DNA of 64,000 nt from Neisseria sp. DTU_2020_1000833_1_SI_GRL_NUU_006 (lineage in GTDB: Bacteria; Pseudomonadota; Gammaproteobacteria; Burkholderiales; Neisseriaceae), in assembly GCA_032388755.1 (NCBI GenBank), contig CP135593.1, positions 806,001 to 870,000 of the forward strand, read 5' to 3'. Numbering within the stretch: the stretch's first letter is position 1; every line of letters starts with the position of its first letter. Below the pieces are notes generated by a model. That model had not been told where the DNA came from, made no database searches, and saw only the letters and a program-made list of their open reading frames with translations. This document shows, one piece after another, positions 1 to 8,695 of this stretch. The translations under genes and the position numbers were made by a program.

Positions 1-99
1 GTATTGCGCGAAGTGAACCGCGTAGCGAACCTTGAAGCAAACTGATTTTCAGACGACCTTACAGGTTGAGGCCGTTTGAAAAAACACAACGGAGGCAAT

Positions 100-1062
100 A
101 TGCCCACCAAGTTCCAACAAGAAACCCTCAAATCCCGTTTCGCACAAGCCAAAGTCCTTGTTGTCGGCGACGTGATGCTCGACCGCTATTGGTTTGGCGA
201 CGTGTCCCGTATTTCGCCCGAAGCGCCCGTGCCGGTGGCCAAAATCGGACGAATCGACCAACGTGCGGGCGGAGCGGCGAACGTTGCGCGCAACATCGCT
301 TCGTTGGGCGGCAAAGCAGGGCTGTTGTCGGTAACCGGCGACGACGAAGCCGCCAACGCGCTCGACGCGCTGATGGCGCAGGACGGCGTCGCCTCCTATC
401 TGATGCGCGACAAACAAATCGCCACCACCGTCAAACTGCGCGTCGTCGCCCGCAACCAGCAGCTTATCCGCCTTGATTTTGAAGAACATCCCAACCGCGA
501 AGTGTTGGAGCAAATCAAGCAGAAATACCGTGAAATATTGCCCGAATACGACGCAATCATTTTTTCAGACTACGGCAAAGGCGGCCTGTCGCACATCTCC
601 GATATGATAGATTGGGCGAAACACGCCGGTAAAACCGTATTAATCGACCCCAAAGGCGACGATTACGAAAAATACGCCGGCGCCACACTGATTACACCCA
701 ATAGAGCCGAATTGAAAGAAGTGGTCGGCAGTTGGAAAAACGAAAGCGAGCTGACCGAAAAAGCGCAAAACCTGCGCCGCCACCTCGACCTGACCGCCGT
801 TTTACTGACCCGCAGTGAAGAGGGCATGACCCTGTTCAGCGAAGGCGAACCCATTTACCAGCCCACCCGCGCCCAAGAAGTTTACGACGTATCCGGCGCA
901 GGCGACACCGTCATTGCCGGAGTGGGCTTGGGGCTGGCGGCAGGCTACACCATGCCCGAAGCCATGCACCTCGCCAATACCGCCGCCGGTGTCGTCGTCG
1001 CCAAACTCGGCACGGCGGTTTGCTCGTTTGCAGAGTTGAACAAAGCATTGGAAGAGCAGTAA
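100..1062 (+). CDS. hldA: D-glycero-beta-D-manno-heptose-7-phosphate kinase
   Basis: A PfkB-family sugar kinase of 320 aa that phosphorylates heptose-7-phosphate at C1 on the way to ADP-heptose for the LOS inner core. The N-terminal GGAANVARN substrate-binding signature lies near residue 57 and the DVSGAGDTVIAG anion-hole/catalytic-base motif near residue 263. The cytidylyl/adenylyltransferase half of the E. coli HldE fusion is absent, as is usual in Neisseria, where that step is a separate gene. ATG at 100 is chosen because GGAGG sits 5 bases upstream; a TTG at 76 extends the frame but has no such site. It is followed by hldD on the same strand, so the pair probably serves LOS synthesis together. 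Confidence 0.93.
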   Translation: MPTKFQQETLKSRFAQAKVLVVGDVMLDRYWFGDVSRISPEAPVPVAKIGRIDQRAGGAANVARNIASLGGKAGLLSVTGDDEAANALDALMAQDGVASYLMRDKQIATTVKLRVVARNQQLIRLDFEEHPNREVLEQIKQKYREILPEYDAIIFSDYGKGGLSHISDMIDWAKHAGKTVLIDPKGDDYEKYAGATLITPNRAELKEVVGSWKNESELTEKAQNLRRHLDLTAVLLTRSEEGMTLFSEGEPIYQPTRAQEVYDVSGAGDTVIAGVGLGLAAGYTMPEAMHLANTAAGVVVAKLGTAVCSFAELNKALEEQ

Positions 1063-1068
1063 TTTCTT

Positions 1069-1104
1069 TTTCAGACGACCCCGTCTTTCCAAGGTCGTCT
1101 GAAA
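1069..1104. repeat. Inverted uptake-sequence pair between hldA and hldD
   Basis: TTTCAGACGACC and GGTCGTCTGAAA face each other over a 12-base loop. The hairpin has no T-run, so it is probably not a strong terminator and the two genes may still be co-transcribed. Confidence 0.7.
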
Positions 1105-1151
1105 CGAGTGCAACGAGTTTCGCCAAAACCAAAAAACAAAGGAAACCCAAT

Positions 1152-2156
1152 ATGACCATCATCGTAACAGGCGCGGCCGGCTTTATCGGCAGCAACATCG
1201 TCAAAGCCCTCAACCAACGCGGCATTACCGACATCGTCGCCGTCGACAACCTGACCCGTGGCGAAAAATTCAAAAACCTTGCCGAGTGCGAAATCGCCCA
1301 CTACCTCGACAAACACGAATTCATCCGTCAAGTGCGCGGCCATCTTCTGCCTTACGAAAACATCGAAGCCGTCTTCCACCAAGGCGCATGTTCCGACACC
1401 ATGAACCACGACGGCCTCTACATGATGGACAACAACTACCAGTACACGCTCGACCTTTTGGACTGGTGTCAGGACGAACGCATCCCCTTCCTCTACGCCT
1501 CCAGCGCCGCCGTGTACGGCAAAGGCGAAATCTTCCGCGAAGAGCGCGAACTTGAAAAACCGCTCAATGTGTACGGCTACTCCAAATTCCTGTTCGACCA
1601 AGTATTGCGCCGCCGCATGAAAGAAGGCCTGACCGCCCAAGTCGTCGGCTTCCGCTACTTCAACGTTTACGGACAACACGAACAACACAAAGGCCGCATG
1701 GCATCCGTCGCCTTCCACCATTTCAACCAATACCGCGAACACGGTTACGTCAACCTGTTCGGTGCCAACGACGGCTACGGCAACGGCGAACAAACCCGCG
1801 ACTTCGTCAGCGTCGAAGACGTCGCCAAAGTCAACCTCTACTTCTTCGACCACCCCAATCTCTCCGGCATCTACAACCTCGGCACCGGCCGCAGCCAACA
1901 ATTCAACGAACTCGCCGCCGCTACCGTCAACGCCTGCCGCGCCGCCGAAGGCAAACCTGAACTGAGCTTAAAAGAGCTGATAGAAGAAGAACTTATCCGC
2001 TATATCCCCTTCCCCGACGCGCTCAAAGGCAAATACCAAAGCTTCACCCAGGCCGACATTACCAAACTGCGCGAAGCCGGATACAAGGAAGAATTTTTGG
2101 ATGTCAAAGCAGGTGTCGGGCGCTACGTCAAATGGATGCTGGAAAATTTGGCTTGA
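1152..2156 (+). CDS. hldD: ADP-L-glycero-D-manno-heptose-6-epimerase
   Basis: A 334 aa short-chain dehydrogenase/reductase-type epimerase that converts ADP-D-glycero-manno-heptose to the L-glycero form used for the LOS inner core. The NADP-binding GAAGFIGSN loop is at residues 7-15, and the YxxxK catalytic pair is in NVYGYSKFLFDQ near residue 140. ATG 1152 starts at the Rossmann strand expected for this family (MTIIVTGAAG); the upstream extension to 1020 only reads back through hldA. Length is normal. It lies 90 bp after hldA. Confidence 0.95.
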   Translation: MTIIVTGAAGFIGSNIVKALNQRGITDIVAVDNLTRGEKFKNLAECEIAHYLDKHEFIRQVRGHLLPYENIEAVFHQGACSDTMNHDGLYMMDNNYQYTLDLLDWCQDERIPFLYASSAAVYGKGEIFREERELEKPLNVYGYSKFLFDQVLRRRMKEGLTAQVVGFRYFNVYGQHEQHKGRMASVAFHHFNQYREHGYVNLFGANDGYGNGEQTRDFVSVEDVAKVNLYFFDHPNLSGIYNLGTGRSQQFNELAAATVNACRAAEGKPELSLKELIEEELIRYIPFPDALKGKYQSFTQADITKLREAGYKEEFLDVKAGVGRYVKWMLENLA

Positions 2157-2171
2157 TTTGAAATGCCCATG

Positions 2172-2220
2172 AAAAAGGTCGTCTGAAAACTCAGATTTAA
2201 AGTTTTCAGACGACTTTTTA
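2172..2220. terminator. Bidirectional uptake-sequence terminator
   Basis: AAAAAGGTCGTCTGAAAAC and its complement form a stem with T-runs on both strands, between the convergent hldD and dapC-type genes. Confidence 0.8.
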
Positions 2221-2237
2221 TTGAACCGTTACCTTAT

Positions 2238-3425
2238 TCAGCGATACAGGGAAACGATGGTTTCGGCGGCTTTGACGCAGCTGTCGACATCGGCGACCAA
2301 GGCGATGCGGACGTAGCCTTCACCGGGGTTGCCCCATTCGGTATCGCGGGCGAGGAAGCGGCCGGGGAGGACTTGGATGGCGGCTTTTTGCCAGAGATTT
2401 TTGGCAAATGCCAAATCATCGCCGTTCGGTACTTTCAGCCAGATATAGAATGATGCGTCGGGCAGTTTGACATCGAATGCCTGTTGCAAAATGGGGATGA
2501 CGCGGTCGAATTTTTCCTGATACAGGCGGCGGTTGGCGATGACGTGTTCTTCGTCGTTCCATGCGGCGATGCTGGCGCGTTGGACGGGGATGCTCATTGC
2601 ACTGCCGTGGTAGGTGCGGTAGAGCAGGAAGTTTTTAAGCAATTCGACATCGCCTGCGACAAAGCCGGAGCGCAGTCCGGGAACGTTGGAACGTTTGGAG
2701 AGGCTGGTGAACATGACGATATTGCGGTTGCTGCGCCCTAATTGTGCTGCCGCCTGTAAGCCGCCTATGGGTTTGTTGCCGTCGAAATAGATTTCGGAAT
2801 AGCATTCGTCGGAAGCAATGATGAAACCGTATTTGTCTTGCAGATCAAAGATTTCTTGCCAGTCTTCCAGTTGCAGGACGCTGCCGCTGGGGTTGTTGGG
2901 CGAGCAGACGAACATGACTTTGGTGCGTTGCCATACGTCTTCGGTAATGCTTTTCCAATCGGGCTTAAAGGACGGGGCAGGGCAGTTGGCAAAACGGATT
3001 TCGCCGCCGCCGAGAATGGCTGCGCCTTCGTAGATTTGGTAGAACGGGTTGGGGCTGAGAACGACGGGTTTGAGGTCGTCTGAAACGGGGTTTAAGACGG
3101 TTTGAACGAAGGAAAACAAGGCTTCGCGGCTGCCAAGTACGGGCAGGACTTCCGTGTCGGGGTTGACGGTCAGTCCGTCGTAACGGCGGCGCATCCAGTC
3201 GGCACAAGCTTGGCGCAGCTCGGGCAGACCTGCGGTCAGGGGGTATTTTTCCAGTTCGTGCAGCGAGGCGGTCAGCGCATTGGTGATGACTTCGGGGGTA
3301 GGGTGTTTCGGTTCGCCGATATGCAGGTGGACGGGGGTGACGCCTTCGGGAGGGTTAACGCCCTGCATGGCTTCGCGCAGGCGGGCAAACGGATAGGGTT
3401 GGAGCTGGTCGAGTAGTGGGTTCAT
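2238..3425 (-). CDS. dapC: Succinyldiaminopimelate transaminase (DapC-type class I aminotransferase)
   Basis: A 395 aa fold-type I PLP aminotransferase. The PLP-lysine context SLSKRSNVPGLRSG is near residue 245, and the family motifs SPNNPSG and the C-terminal arginine region (EGYVRIALV) are present. Sequence and length fit the proteobacterial N-succinyl-LL-diaminopimelate aminotransferase group, which acts in lysine and peptidoglycan precursor synthesis. Specificity within this aminotransferase class is inferred from overall resemblance, so a related acceptor is possible. It is on the minus strand and convergent with hldD. An uptake sequence lies inside the coding region near 3071 (reads VSDDLK). 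Confidence 0.82.
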   Translation of the reverse strand: MNPLLDQLQPYPFARLREAMQGVNPPEGVTPVHLHIGEPKHPTPEVITNALTASLHELEKYPLTAGLPELRQACADWMRRRYDGLTVNPDTEVLPVLGSREALFSFVQTVLNPVSDDLKPVVLSPNPFYQIYEGAAILGGGEIRFANCPAPSFKPDWKSITEDVWQRTKVMFVCSPNNPSGSVLQLEDWQEIFDLQDKYGFIIASDECYSEIYFDGNKPIGGLQAAAQLGRSNRNIVMFTSLSKRSNVPGLRSGFVAGDVELLKNFLLYRTYHGSAMSIPVQRASIAAWNDEEHVIANRRLYQEKFDRVIPILQQAFDVKLPDASFYIWLKVPNGDDLAFAKNLWQKAAIQVLPGRFLARDTEWGNPGEGYVRIALVADVDSCVKAAETIVSLYR

Positions 3426-3520
3426 GGGTGTTCCAAATGTCTATCGAGACGGTCATCTTAGCATTTTTTATGCGGATTTTGTTGACAATGTGTCCATAGA
3501 AAGGGAGGCGGCGTTGGGAA

Positions 3521-3556
3521 AAGCTCGTCTGAATATCGGTTTCAGACGACCTTTTT
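3521..3556. terminator. Imperfect uptake-sequence hairpin
   Basis: The left arm AGCTCGTCTGAA has one mismatch to the dialect and pairs with TTCAGACGACCTTTTT. It lies in the 278-bp gap between the dapC-type gene and the nitronate monooxygenase gene. Confidence 0.55.
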
Positions 3557-3582
3557 AAGCATCACGCGATTTGCAGGCAAAA

Positions 3583-3652
3583 TATAGTGGATTAAATTTA
3601 AACCAGTACGGCGTTGCCTCGCCTTGTCCTGATTTAAAGTTAATCCACTATA
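3583..3652. mobile_element. Correia element, internally deleted (70 bp)
   Basis: Both 26-bp terminal inverted repeats are present (TATAGTGGATTAA ... TTAATCCACTATA), but only 70 bp remain against 157 bp in the other copies of this window. The junction reads GCCTCGCCTTGTCC, which fits deletion between two TCGCCTT direct repeats of the full element. Most of the internal region is gone. Confidence 0.85.
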
Positions 3653-3681
3653 AAAGGGCACATTGAAATATGCCCTTTTTT
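3652..3681. terminator. Hairpin terminator of the nitronate monooxygenase gene
   Basis: AAAAGGGCA and TGCCCTTTTT form a stem around a 10-base loop just past the stop codon of the minus-strand gene. Confidence 0.65.
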
Positions 3682-3703
3682 AGCGTTCATCTGCGGATAT
3701 GAA

Positions 3704-4873
3704 TTATTTGGCTGCTGCGGGAAGAGCGCCGTTGAGCAGATATTGGATGGTTTCTTGCACCGTGCGGATGGCGTTGCCAAACGGTAGCGGGTCTTTACCT
3801 CGGAAAAACAAGCCCTTATCGACTTCGCCACGGAAAGCGGCAGAGAGTTGGATATCAATGCAGAATTGTCCGGCTTTTGCCAAACCGTCGCGCAGGCCGC
3901 AGCTGGTCAGACAGTTCAAGCCTTGCGTACAGCGGCGCGGGTCGGCTTTGGCATTGGCTTGCAGCTTGGATTCGCGCTTGATGTAGCTGTCTAGGAATTT
4001 GGTGCGCACACCGCGTGCGGGCAGTCCGGCGACGGACATAAATTCGACAACATGCTCGGTTTCTGCGCCTGCCAGCGTTTTTTTGAAGTTGATGTGGGCA
4101 TCTCCTTCTTCGGTAACCGCAAACGCCGTGCCGATTTGGACGGCGGACGCACCCCAGTTTTTCAGGGCAGTTTTGACTTTTTCAAAGTTCGCCATGCCAC
4201 CGGCGAGGATGAGCGGGATTTTTTCACTTTCAAGACCTAAGTTTTTGAATACTTCGAAAGTTTCTTCGATGACGCGTTTGAATTCAAACTTGGCATCGTT
4301 CACACCTGCCACGCTTGCCGCGCCCAAGTGTCCGGCAGCGTGTGCGGGATGCTCGATAACGATGGCGTCGGGTAAAACGCCTTTTTTCATCCAGCGTTTC
4401 AATACGATACCGATACCGCGTGATTCGGACAAAATCGGGAACAGGGCGACATCTTTGTGATAACCCTCGGTCATTTCGGGCAAATCCAACGGCAATCCCG
4501 CGCCCATCACAATCGCGTCCGCACCCGATTCGCAGGCTTGGCGGACGTAGGCGGCGTGGTCTTTGACGGCTTTCATGACGTTGACGGCAATCATGCCTTT
4601 GCCGTTTGCGTCGGCTTTGGCTTTTTGGATTTCGCGGTCAAGCGCGGTGCAGTTGAGTCGGGTGTATTTTTCTTCGCTCGGGTTGATTTTGGATTCGGCG
4701 AGCAGGTCGTCATGCAGGTGGCGCAAATCGACGCTGGCAATCGTGCCGACACCGTTTTCGCGGGCGACCGCGCTGGAGAGTTTCGATGCGGAAACACCCA
4801 CGCCCATCCCGCCTTGGACGACGGGAATCAATGATTTGCCTCGGATGTGCAATGGGTCGAAGTTGTTTTGCAT
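3704..4873 (-). CDS. Nitronate monooxygenase family protein (2-nitropropane dioxygenase type)
   Basis: A 389 aa FMN-dependent TIM-barrel protein. The N-terminal VVQGGMGVGVS, the mid-region EHPAHAAGHLG with the histidine typical of the catalytic region, and the phosphate-binding LILAGGMAN / SAVQIGTAF strands all fit the NMO family. It would oxidise alkyl nitronates, but the physiological substrate is not shown by sequence. The C-terminal third carries a cysteine-containing segment (RRCTQGLNCLTSCGL) that could hold a metal or disulfide. It is transcribed alone, with an AT-rich 321-bp region upstream holding a palindrome. Confidence 0.85.
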   Translation of the reverse strand: MQNNFDPLHIRGKSLIPVVQGGMGVGVSASKLSSAVARENGVGTIASVDLRHLHDDLLAESKINPSEEKYTRLNCTALDREIQKAKADANGKGMIAVNVMKAVKDHAAYVRQACESGADAIVMGAGLPLDLPEMTEGYHKDVALFPILSESRGIGIVLKRWMKKGVLPDAIVIEHPAHAAGHLGAASVAGVNDAKFEFKRVIEETFEVFKNLGLESEKIPLILAGGMANFEKVKTALKNWGASAVQIGTAFAVTEEGDAHINFKKTLAGAETEHVVEFMSVAGLPARGVRTKFLDSYIKRESKLQANAKADPRRCTQGLNCLTSCGLRDGLAKAGQFCIDIQLSAAFRGEVDKGLFFRGKDPLPFGNAIRTVQETIQYLLNGALPAAAK

Positions 4874-4979
4874 GTATGGGTTCCTTGATGGTTTCGGGTG
4901 GTGTTTTTAATAGACGGTATCTGTATCGAGGTTGCTTTTATCGGCTAAATGACGCCTGTTTTAAGATTTTAGGAATTAT

Positions 4980-5005
4980 ACTCTAATCAAATAGGAAATT
5001 AGAGT
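4980..5005. promoter_or_regulatory. Palindrome upstream of the nitronate monooxygenase gene
   Basis: ACTCTAAT and ATTAGAGT form perfect 8-base arms over a 10-base spacer, about 107 bp upstream of the minus-strand start at 4873. It lies in the AT-rich 4874-5194 gap, where I see no gene. It looks like a dimeric regulator site, but the regulator is unknown. Confidence 0.35.
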
Positions 5006-5124
5006 TTTAATACAGTTTCTTTGTTAAAATAATCTTAATATATTGTTAATTAAGAAATTATTGTTTTGATTGTTGGCGGTGTGCTGCGGCATTTTTTGGG
5101 ACGAATGCGTCGCTTAAAAATCGA

Positions 5125-5169
5125 AAAGGTCGTCTGAAAACCTGATTGGGCGTTTTCAGACGACCTTTG
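5125..5169. terminator. Uptake-sequence terminator
   Basis: AAAAGGTCGTCTGAAAAC pairs with GTTTTCAGACGACCTTT just downstream of the minus-strand aldose epimerase gene. Confidence 0.75.
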
Positions 5170-5194
5170 CTTTGCCGGTAAAGGTTCGGGCTGT

Positions 5195-6121
5195 TTACGG
5201 ACGGTTGGCAGCTATATGGTAGCGCGTTTCAAATGCGGCTTCTTCTCCTGCGTCCAGTTTGATTAACCCTAAGCCGTTGTTGAAACAGTCGGGTGCGCCA
5301 CTGAGGTTTTCGATAGCGATGGTGTCGCGGGTCGATGGGGTGAAGATTTGCAGGTAGGGATAGGATGCGTCGGGGTAAATGCTCAGGGTCAGTCCGTTGC
5401 CTGAAAGCGTGCAGGCGGCGGGTTTGCTGCGTGCCAAGACAAAGCTGTTGTCCAATTCGATGCCTGCCAGGCTTGAGGTCGTCTGAAAACGGGTGTCGTC
5501 GATGATGCTGCCGTCAGGAACCAAATCGGCATCGAAGCCTAGGCGTTTGCTGCTGTCAATTTCCAGTGACCAGTCGTCGGTTGTGCCTCCGAGCGTGAAA
5601 TAGGGGTGCCAGCCGTCTGCGAGCGGCATGGCGGTTGCGCCTTGGTTGCGGACGATGGAGCGGATGCTTAAGCCGTCTGCGCTGAGGCGGTAGCGGACGG
5701 TCAGGCTGAAGGGGAAGGGGTAGCCGCTGTCGTCTTGTGCGTAATCTGCGCGGATTTCGACTTCGGCGGATTGGGCGTCGGCATGGCTGTGTACGAGGGC
5801 GAACTCACGGTCATACATCAAACCGTGTGCCGCGTGTTCGGCGAGTTTGAATTTGCCGCACTGATACGCTTTGCCATCAAAGCTGTATTTGCCGTGGCGC
5901 AGGCGGCAGGCGTACGGGCTGAGTTTGCCGCTGCGGAACCATTCCGTCAGGCTCTCGCGGGCGTGTTGCGGGGTATCGTAGGCTTTGACGATGTTGAACC
6001 ATGTGCCGTCGGGGCGGCGGATTTCGTAGCGGTTGAGCAGCCCGCCGTAAAGATAAATTTCCGCGCGCAAATCGGGGGAGGCGAGCAGCAGGCGGTCATT
6101 TTCGGTTTTGAGTGTGAACAT
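5195..6121 (-). CDS. Aldose 1-epimerase family protein
   Basis: A 308 aa protein of the galactose mutarotase-like beta-sandwich fold. A likely active-site histidine is in LADGWHPYFTLGG, and a conserved histidine also lies in LAEHAAHGLMYD; the C-terminal part has the acidic motif QIFTPSTRDTIAIENLSGAPD. It would interconvert sugar anomers, but the sugar is not defined by sequence. It is on the minus strand, downstream of rluB with an uptake-sequence hairpin between them, so probably separate transcription. An uptake sequence is embedded at about 5477 (reads FQTTS). Confidence 0.82.
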   Translation of the reverse strand: MFTLKTENDRLLLASPDLRAEIYLYGGLLNRYEIRRPDGTWFNIVKAYDTPQHARESLTEWFRSGKLSPYACRLRHGKYSFDGKAYQCGKFKLAEHAAHGLMYDREFALVHSHADAQSAEVEIRADYAQDDSGYPFPFSLTVRYRLSADGLSIRSIVRNQGATAMPLADGWHPYFTLGGTTDDWSLEIDSSKRLGFDADLVPDGSIIDDTRFQTTSSLAGIELDNSFVLARSKPAACTLSGNGLTLSIYPDASYPYLQIFTPSTRDTIAIENLSGAPDCFNNGLGLIKLDAGEEAAFETRYHIAANRP

Positions 6122-6157
6122 GAAGCGGCTCCTGATTGGGGTTGAGGCAGGGTGTAT

Positions 6158-6191
6158 AAAAGGTCGTCTGAAAAGTTTTCAGACGACCTTT
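6158..6191. terminator. Uptake-sequence terminator after rluB
   Basis: AAAAGGTCGTCTGAAAA is followed almost directly by TTTTCAGACGACCTTT, giving a compact stem at the 3' end of the minus-strand rluB. Confidence 0.75.
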
Positions 6192-6195
6192 GCGG

Positions 6196-7245
6196 TCAGG
6201 ATTTCTTCCGGCGGCGTTCGCCCGGCAGCAGCATGTCCGCCCATTTGATGATGTTGGCGACTTCGGCGGGGTTGAGTTCGTAGAACTGCCCGCGTTTGAG
6301 GCGGTTGGGCAGGCCGATGGGGCCGAAGCCGACGCGCACGAGGCGACTGACGGTGAGGCCTTGGCTTTCGAATATGCGGCGTACTTCGCGGTTGCGGCCT
6401 TCTTTAATCACGACGTTGTACCATTTATTTGCACCTTCGCCGCCTTGTTCGTAGATGCGTTCGACTTTTGCCAAGCCGTCTTCGAGCATCACGCCTTCTT
6501 CGGTGAGGCTGCGCATTTGTTCGGTGGTCAGCCCACCCAGCACGCGCACGGCGTATTCGCGTTCGACTTCGAAGCTGGGGTGGGCGAAACGTTGGACGAG
6601 TTCGCCGGAGGTGGTCAGGATGAGCAGGCCGCTGGTGTTGATGTCCAAGCGTCCGATGGCGACCCAGCGGCTGCTGGCGGCCTGCGGCAGGCGGTCGAAG
6701 ATGCTGACGCGGCCTTGCGGGTCGTCGCGGGAGACGATTTCGCCTTCTTGTTTGTAATACAGGATGATGCGGGGCAGGCGATCCGCCCATTTGAGTTTGA
6801 TGATGCTGCCTTTGACGGTAACGTGGTCGTCGGGGGTGACTTTGTCGCCCAGTTGCGCGGTTTTGCCGTTGACCGTTACCCAGCCGTTGTTAATCCATTC
6901 TTCCATTTCGCGGCGGGAACCGACGCCGGACGCGGCAAGCACTTTTTGCAGGCGTTCGGGTTCCATGCGCGATAGGTCGCTGCGGCGCTCTTTCAAATCG
7001 CGCGCGCGTTCCATGATTTTTTGGTTGGGATTGCGGACGACGAGTTTTCTGGCTTTGGCGGCGCGCTGTTTGGGGGTGTTTTGCGGCTTGAGGTCGTCTG
7101 AAACTTTTTGTCCGTAAGGTTTGGAAGCGGTTTTGCGCGTTTCGTCTTTGGGACGGGCTTTGCTTTTGAAAGGTTTGGCGGTTTTCTTGGCAGACGGGGC
7201 TGCGCCGTCGCGCCATTGGCGTTTGCTGGTGGGTTGCTTGGACAT
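6196..7245 (-). CDS. rluB: 23S rRNA pseudouridine synthase (RluB/RsuA family)
   Basis: A 349 aa pseudouridine synthase. An S4 RNA-binding domain occupies roughly residues 95-155 (ERLQKVLAASGVGSRREMEEWI). The catalytic aspartate lies in GRLDINTSGLLILT near residue 200, and the C-terminal motif GRNREVRRIFE is present. RluB in E. coli modifies U2605 of 23S rRNA; the closest subfamily is inferred. The first ~90 residues are a Lys/Arg/Ala-rich, probably disordered extension containing an uptake sequence (reads KVSDDLK). Start at 7245 (ATG) has AGGAG upstream on the minus strand. Confidence 0.88.
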   Translation of the reverse strand: MSKQPTSKRQWRDGAAPSAKKTAKPFKSKARPKDETRKTASKPYGQKVSDDLKPQNTPKQRAAKARKLVVRNPNQKIMERARDLKERRSDLSRMEPERLQKVLAASGVGSRREMEEWINNGWVTVNGKTAQLGDKVTPDDHVTVKGSIIKLKWADRLPRIILYYKQEGEIVSRDDPQGRVSIFDRLPQAASSRWVAIGRLDINTSGLLILTTSGELVQRFAHPSFEVEREYAVRVLGGLTTEQMRSLTEEGVMLEDGLAKVERIYEQGGEGANKWYNVVIKEGRNREVRRIFESQGLTVSRLVRVGFGPIGLPNRLKRGQFYELNPAEVANIIKWADMLLPGERRRKKS

Positions 7246-7358
7246 GGGATTCTCCTAACGCGTTTGATGGCAGCGGGTTGAATTTGAGCAAGTCAAATTC
7301 AACCCGCTGCGGAAAACGGTTCTTCTGCGGCGGTAGCGGCAGGATAAGTTACGGATAA

Positions 7359-7423
7359 AAGGCCGCCTGAAAACGAATGAAACGAGTTTTGTTAAAACGT
7401 TTTTATATTTCAGACGACCTTTT
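7359..7423. terminator. Long hairpin downstream of pdxH
   Basis: A divergent left arm (AAAGGCCGCCTGAAAACG) pairs imperfectly with TTTCAGACGACCTTTT across a ~30-base loop, 3' of the minus-strand pdxH. Confidence 0.5.
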
Positions 7424-7468
7424 GCTGGAGTCGGGATTTTACCCTATCGGCTTGAAGCTGTGGGAAGT

Positions 7469-8101
7469 TTAAGGCGACAGCCGCTCGCGTATCCAGTTGC
7501 CGTCAACCAAACGGTATTGGATGCGGTCGTGCAGGCGGCTGGGGCGGCCCTGCCAGAATTCGATGCGGTCGGGAATGACGAGATAGCCGCCCCAATGCGG
7601 CGGGCGCGGGACGTGCAGCGGGTGTTTCGCGCCCACTGCCGCCGCTTTGGCAACCAACATCGCCTTGCTCGACAACACTTCGCTTTGCGCGCTTGCCCAT
7701 GCGCCGATGCGGCTGGTGTAGGGGCGGCTGTCGAAATATTCGTCCGAAGCGGCGGCATCCAGTTTTTCGATTCGCCCTTCAACGCGCACCTGCCGCTCCA
7801 GCTCTGGCCAGAAAAATGTCATGGCGGCAAACGGATGCGCGTCAAACGAGCGTCCTTTGCGGCTTAAGTAATTGCTGAAAAACACAAATCCCTGCGGATT
7901 GACTTCTTTCAGCAGCACCATGCGGCTGTTCGGCCTGCCGTCTTCGCCCACGGCGGCGACGTTGACGGCGGTCGGCTCGTTGACTTGCGAATGAATCGCC
8001 TCGTTCAGCCATTGCTCGAACTGGACAATCGGGTCGGCATGGCATTCCGATTCCGACAGTTCGCGCTTGCTGTAATCTTCGCGGATATTGTGCAAATCCA
8101 T
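7469..8101 (-). CDS. pdxH: Pyridoxamine 5'-phosphate oxidase
   Basis: A 210 aa FMN enzyme that oxidises pyridoxamine/pyridoxine 5'-phosphate to PLP. Seen: the FMN-binding RMVLLKEVNPQGFVFFSNY around residues 60-80, FFWPELERQVRVEGRI in the centre, and the conserved C-terminal RL.P end (WIRERLSP). Length is typical. Start at 8101 is an ATG with GGAGGA just upstream on the minus strand. It is transcribed divergently from dut. Confidence 0.94.
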   Translation of the reverse strand: MDLHNIREDYSKRELSESECHADPIVQFEQWLNEAIHSQVNEPTAVNVAAVGEDGRPNSRMVLLKEVNPQGFVFFSNYLSRKGRSFDAHPFAAMTFFWPELERQVRVEGRIEKLDAAASDEYFDSRPYTSRIGAWASAQSEVLSSKAMLVAKAAAVGAKHPLHVPRPPHWGGYLVIPDRIEFWQGRPSRLHDRIQYRLVDGNWIRERLSP

Positions 8102-8186
8102 GATGTCCTCCGATACTCACGTTTATTTGAATGAATCATACCCCGTTTTTTCAGACGACTCCAACGATAGGGAGGGGGAATATGTG

Positions 8187-8192
8187 TATAAT
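8187..8192 (+). promoter_or_regulatory. Likely -10 box of dut
   Basis: TATAAT lies 33 bp upstream of the chosen dut start. No good -35 is visible, so this rests on the -10 alone. Confidence 0.35.
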
Positions 8193-8224
8193 CCGCGTCA
8201 AATCAAATGAAACGGAAAAAAATC

Positions 8225-8677
8225 ATGCGAACCGAAGTCGAAATGAAAATCCTCAATCCGAAAATGGCGGACAAACTTCCCGCCTACGCCACGCCCGGTT
8301 CTGCCGGACTGGACCTGCGCGCCTGTTTGGACGAAGCCGTAACCCTGCAACCGGGCGACACCTATCTCGTTCCAACCGGCCTAGCGGTTCACCTTGCCAA
8401 TCCCGACTACGCCGCCGTTTTGCTGCCGCGTTCCGGCCTGGGACACAAACACGGCATCGTCTTGGGCAACTTGGTCGGACTGATCGACTCGGACTATCAG
8501 GGCGAACTCAAAGTCTCCGTGTGGAACAGGGGCAAAGAAGCGTTTACCATCGAACCGATGGAACGTATCGCGCAAATGGTCATCGTTCCCGTCGTCCAAG
8601 CCTCGTTTAAAGTCGTGGACGAATTTGCCGCCAGCGAACGCGGCGAAGGCGGCTTCGGCAGCACGGGCAAGGCGTAA
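8225..8677 (+). CDS. dut: dUTP diphosphatase
   Basis: A 150 aa trimeric dUTPase that hydrolyses dUTP to dUMP, limiting uracil in DNA and feeding dTMP synthesis. All five family motifs are present in order: GSAGLDLRA, RSGLGHKHG, GLIDSDYQGEL, ERIAQMVI and the C-terminal P-loop-like RGEGGFGSTG. ATG 8225 gives the usual 150 aa length, whereas the in-frame start at 8207 only adds a short Lys-rich tail. It sits between the divergent pdxH and an uptake-sequence terminator. Confidence 0.95.
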   Translation: MRTEVEMKILNPKMADKLPAYATPGSAGLDLRACLDEAVTLQPGDTYLVPTGLAVHLANPDYAAVLLPRSGLGHKHGIVLGNLVGLIDSDYQGELKVSVWNRGKEAFTIEPMERIAQMVIVPVVQASFKVVDEFAASERGEGGFGSTGKA

Positions 8678-8695
8678 ACCGCCTGTTCACATATA

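Noticed and set aside
1071..1901. 276-codon minus-strand frame opposite hldD
   Set aside because: Shadow of hldD third-codon GC; no motif.
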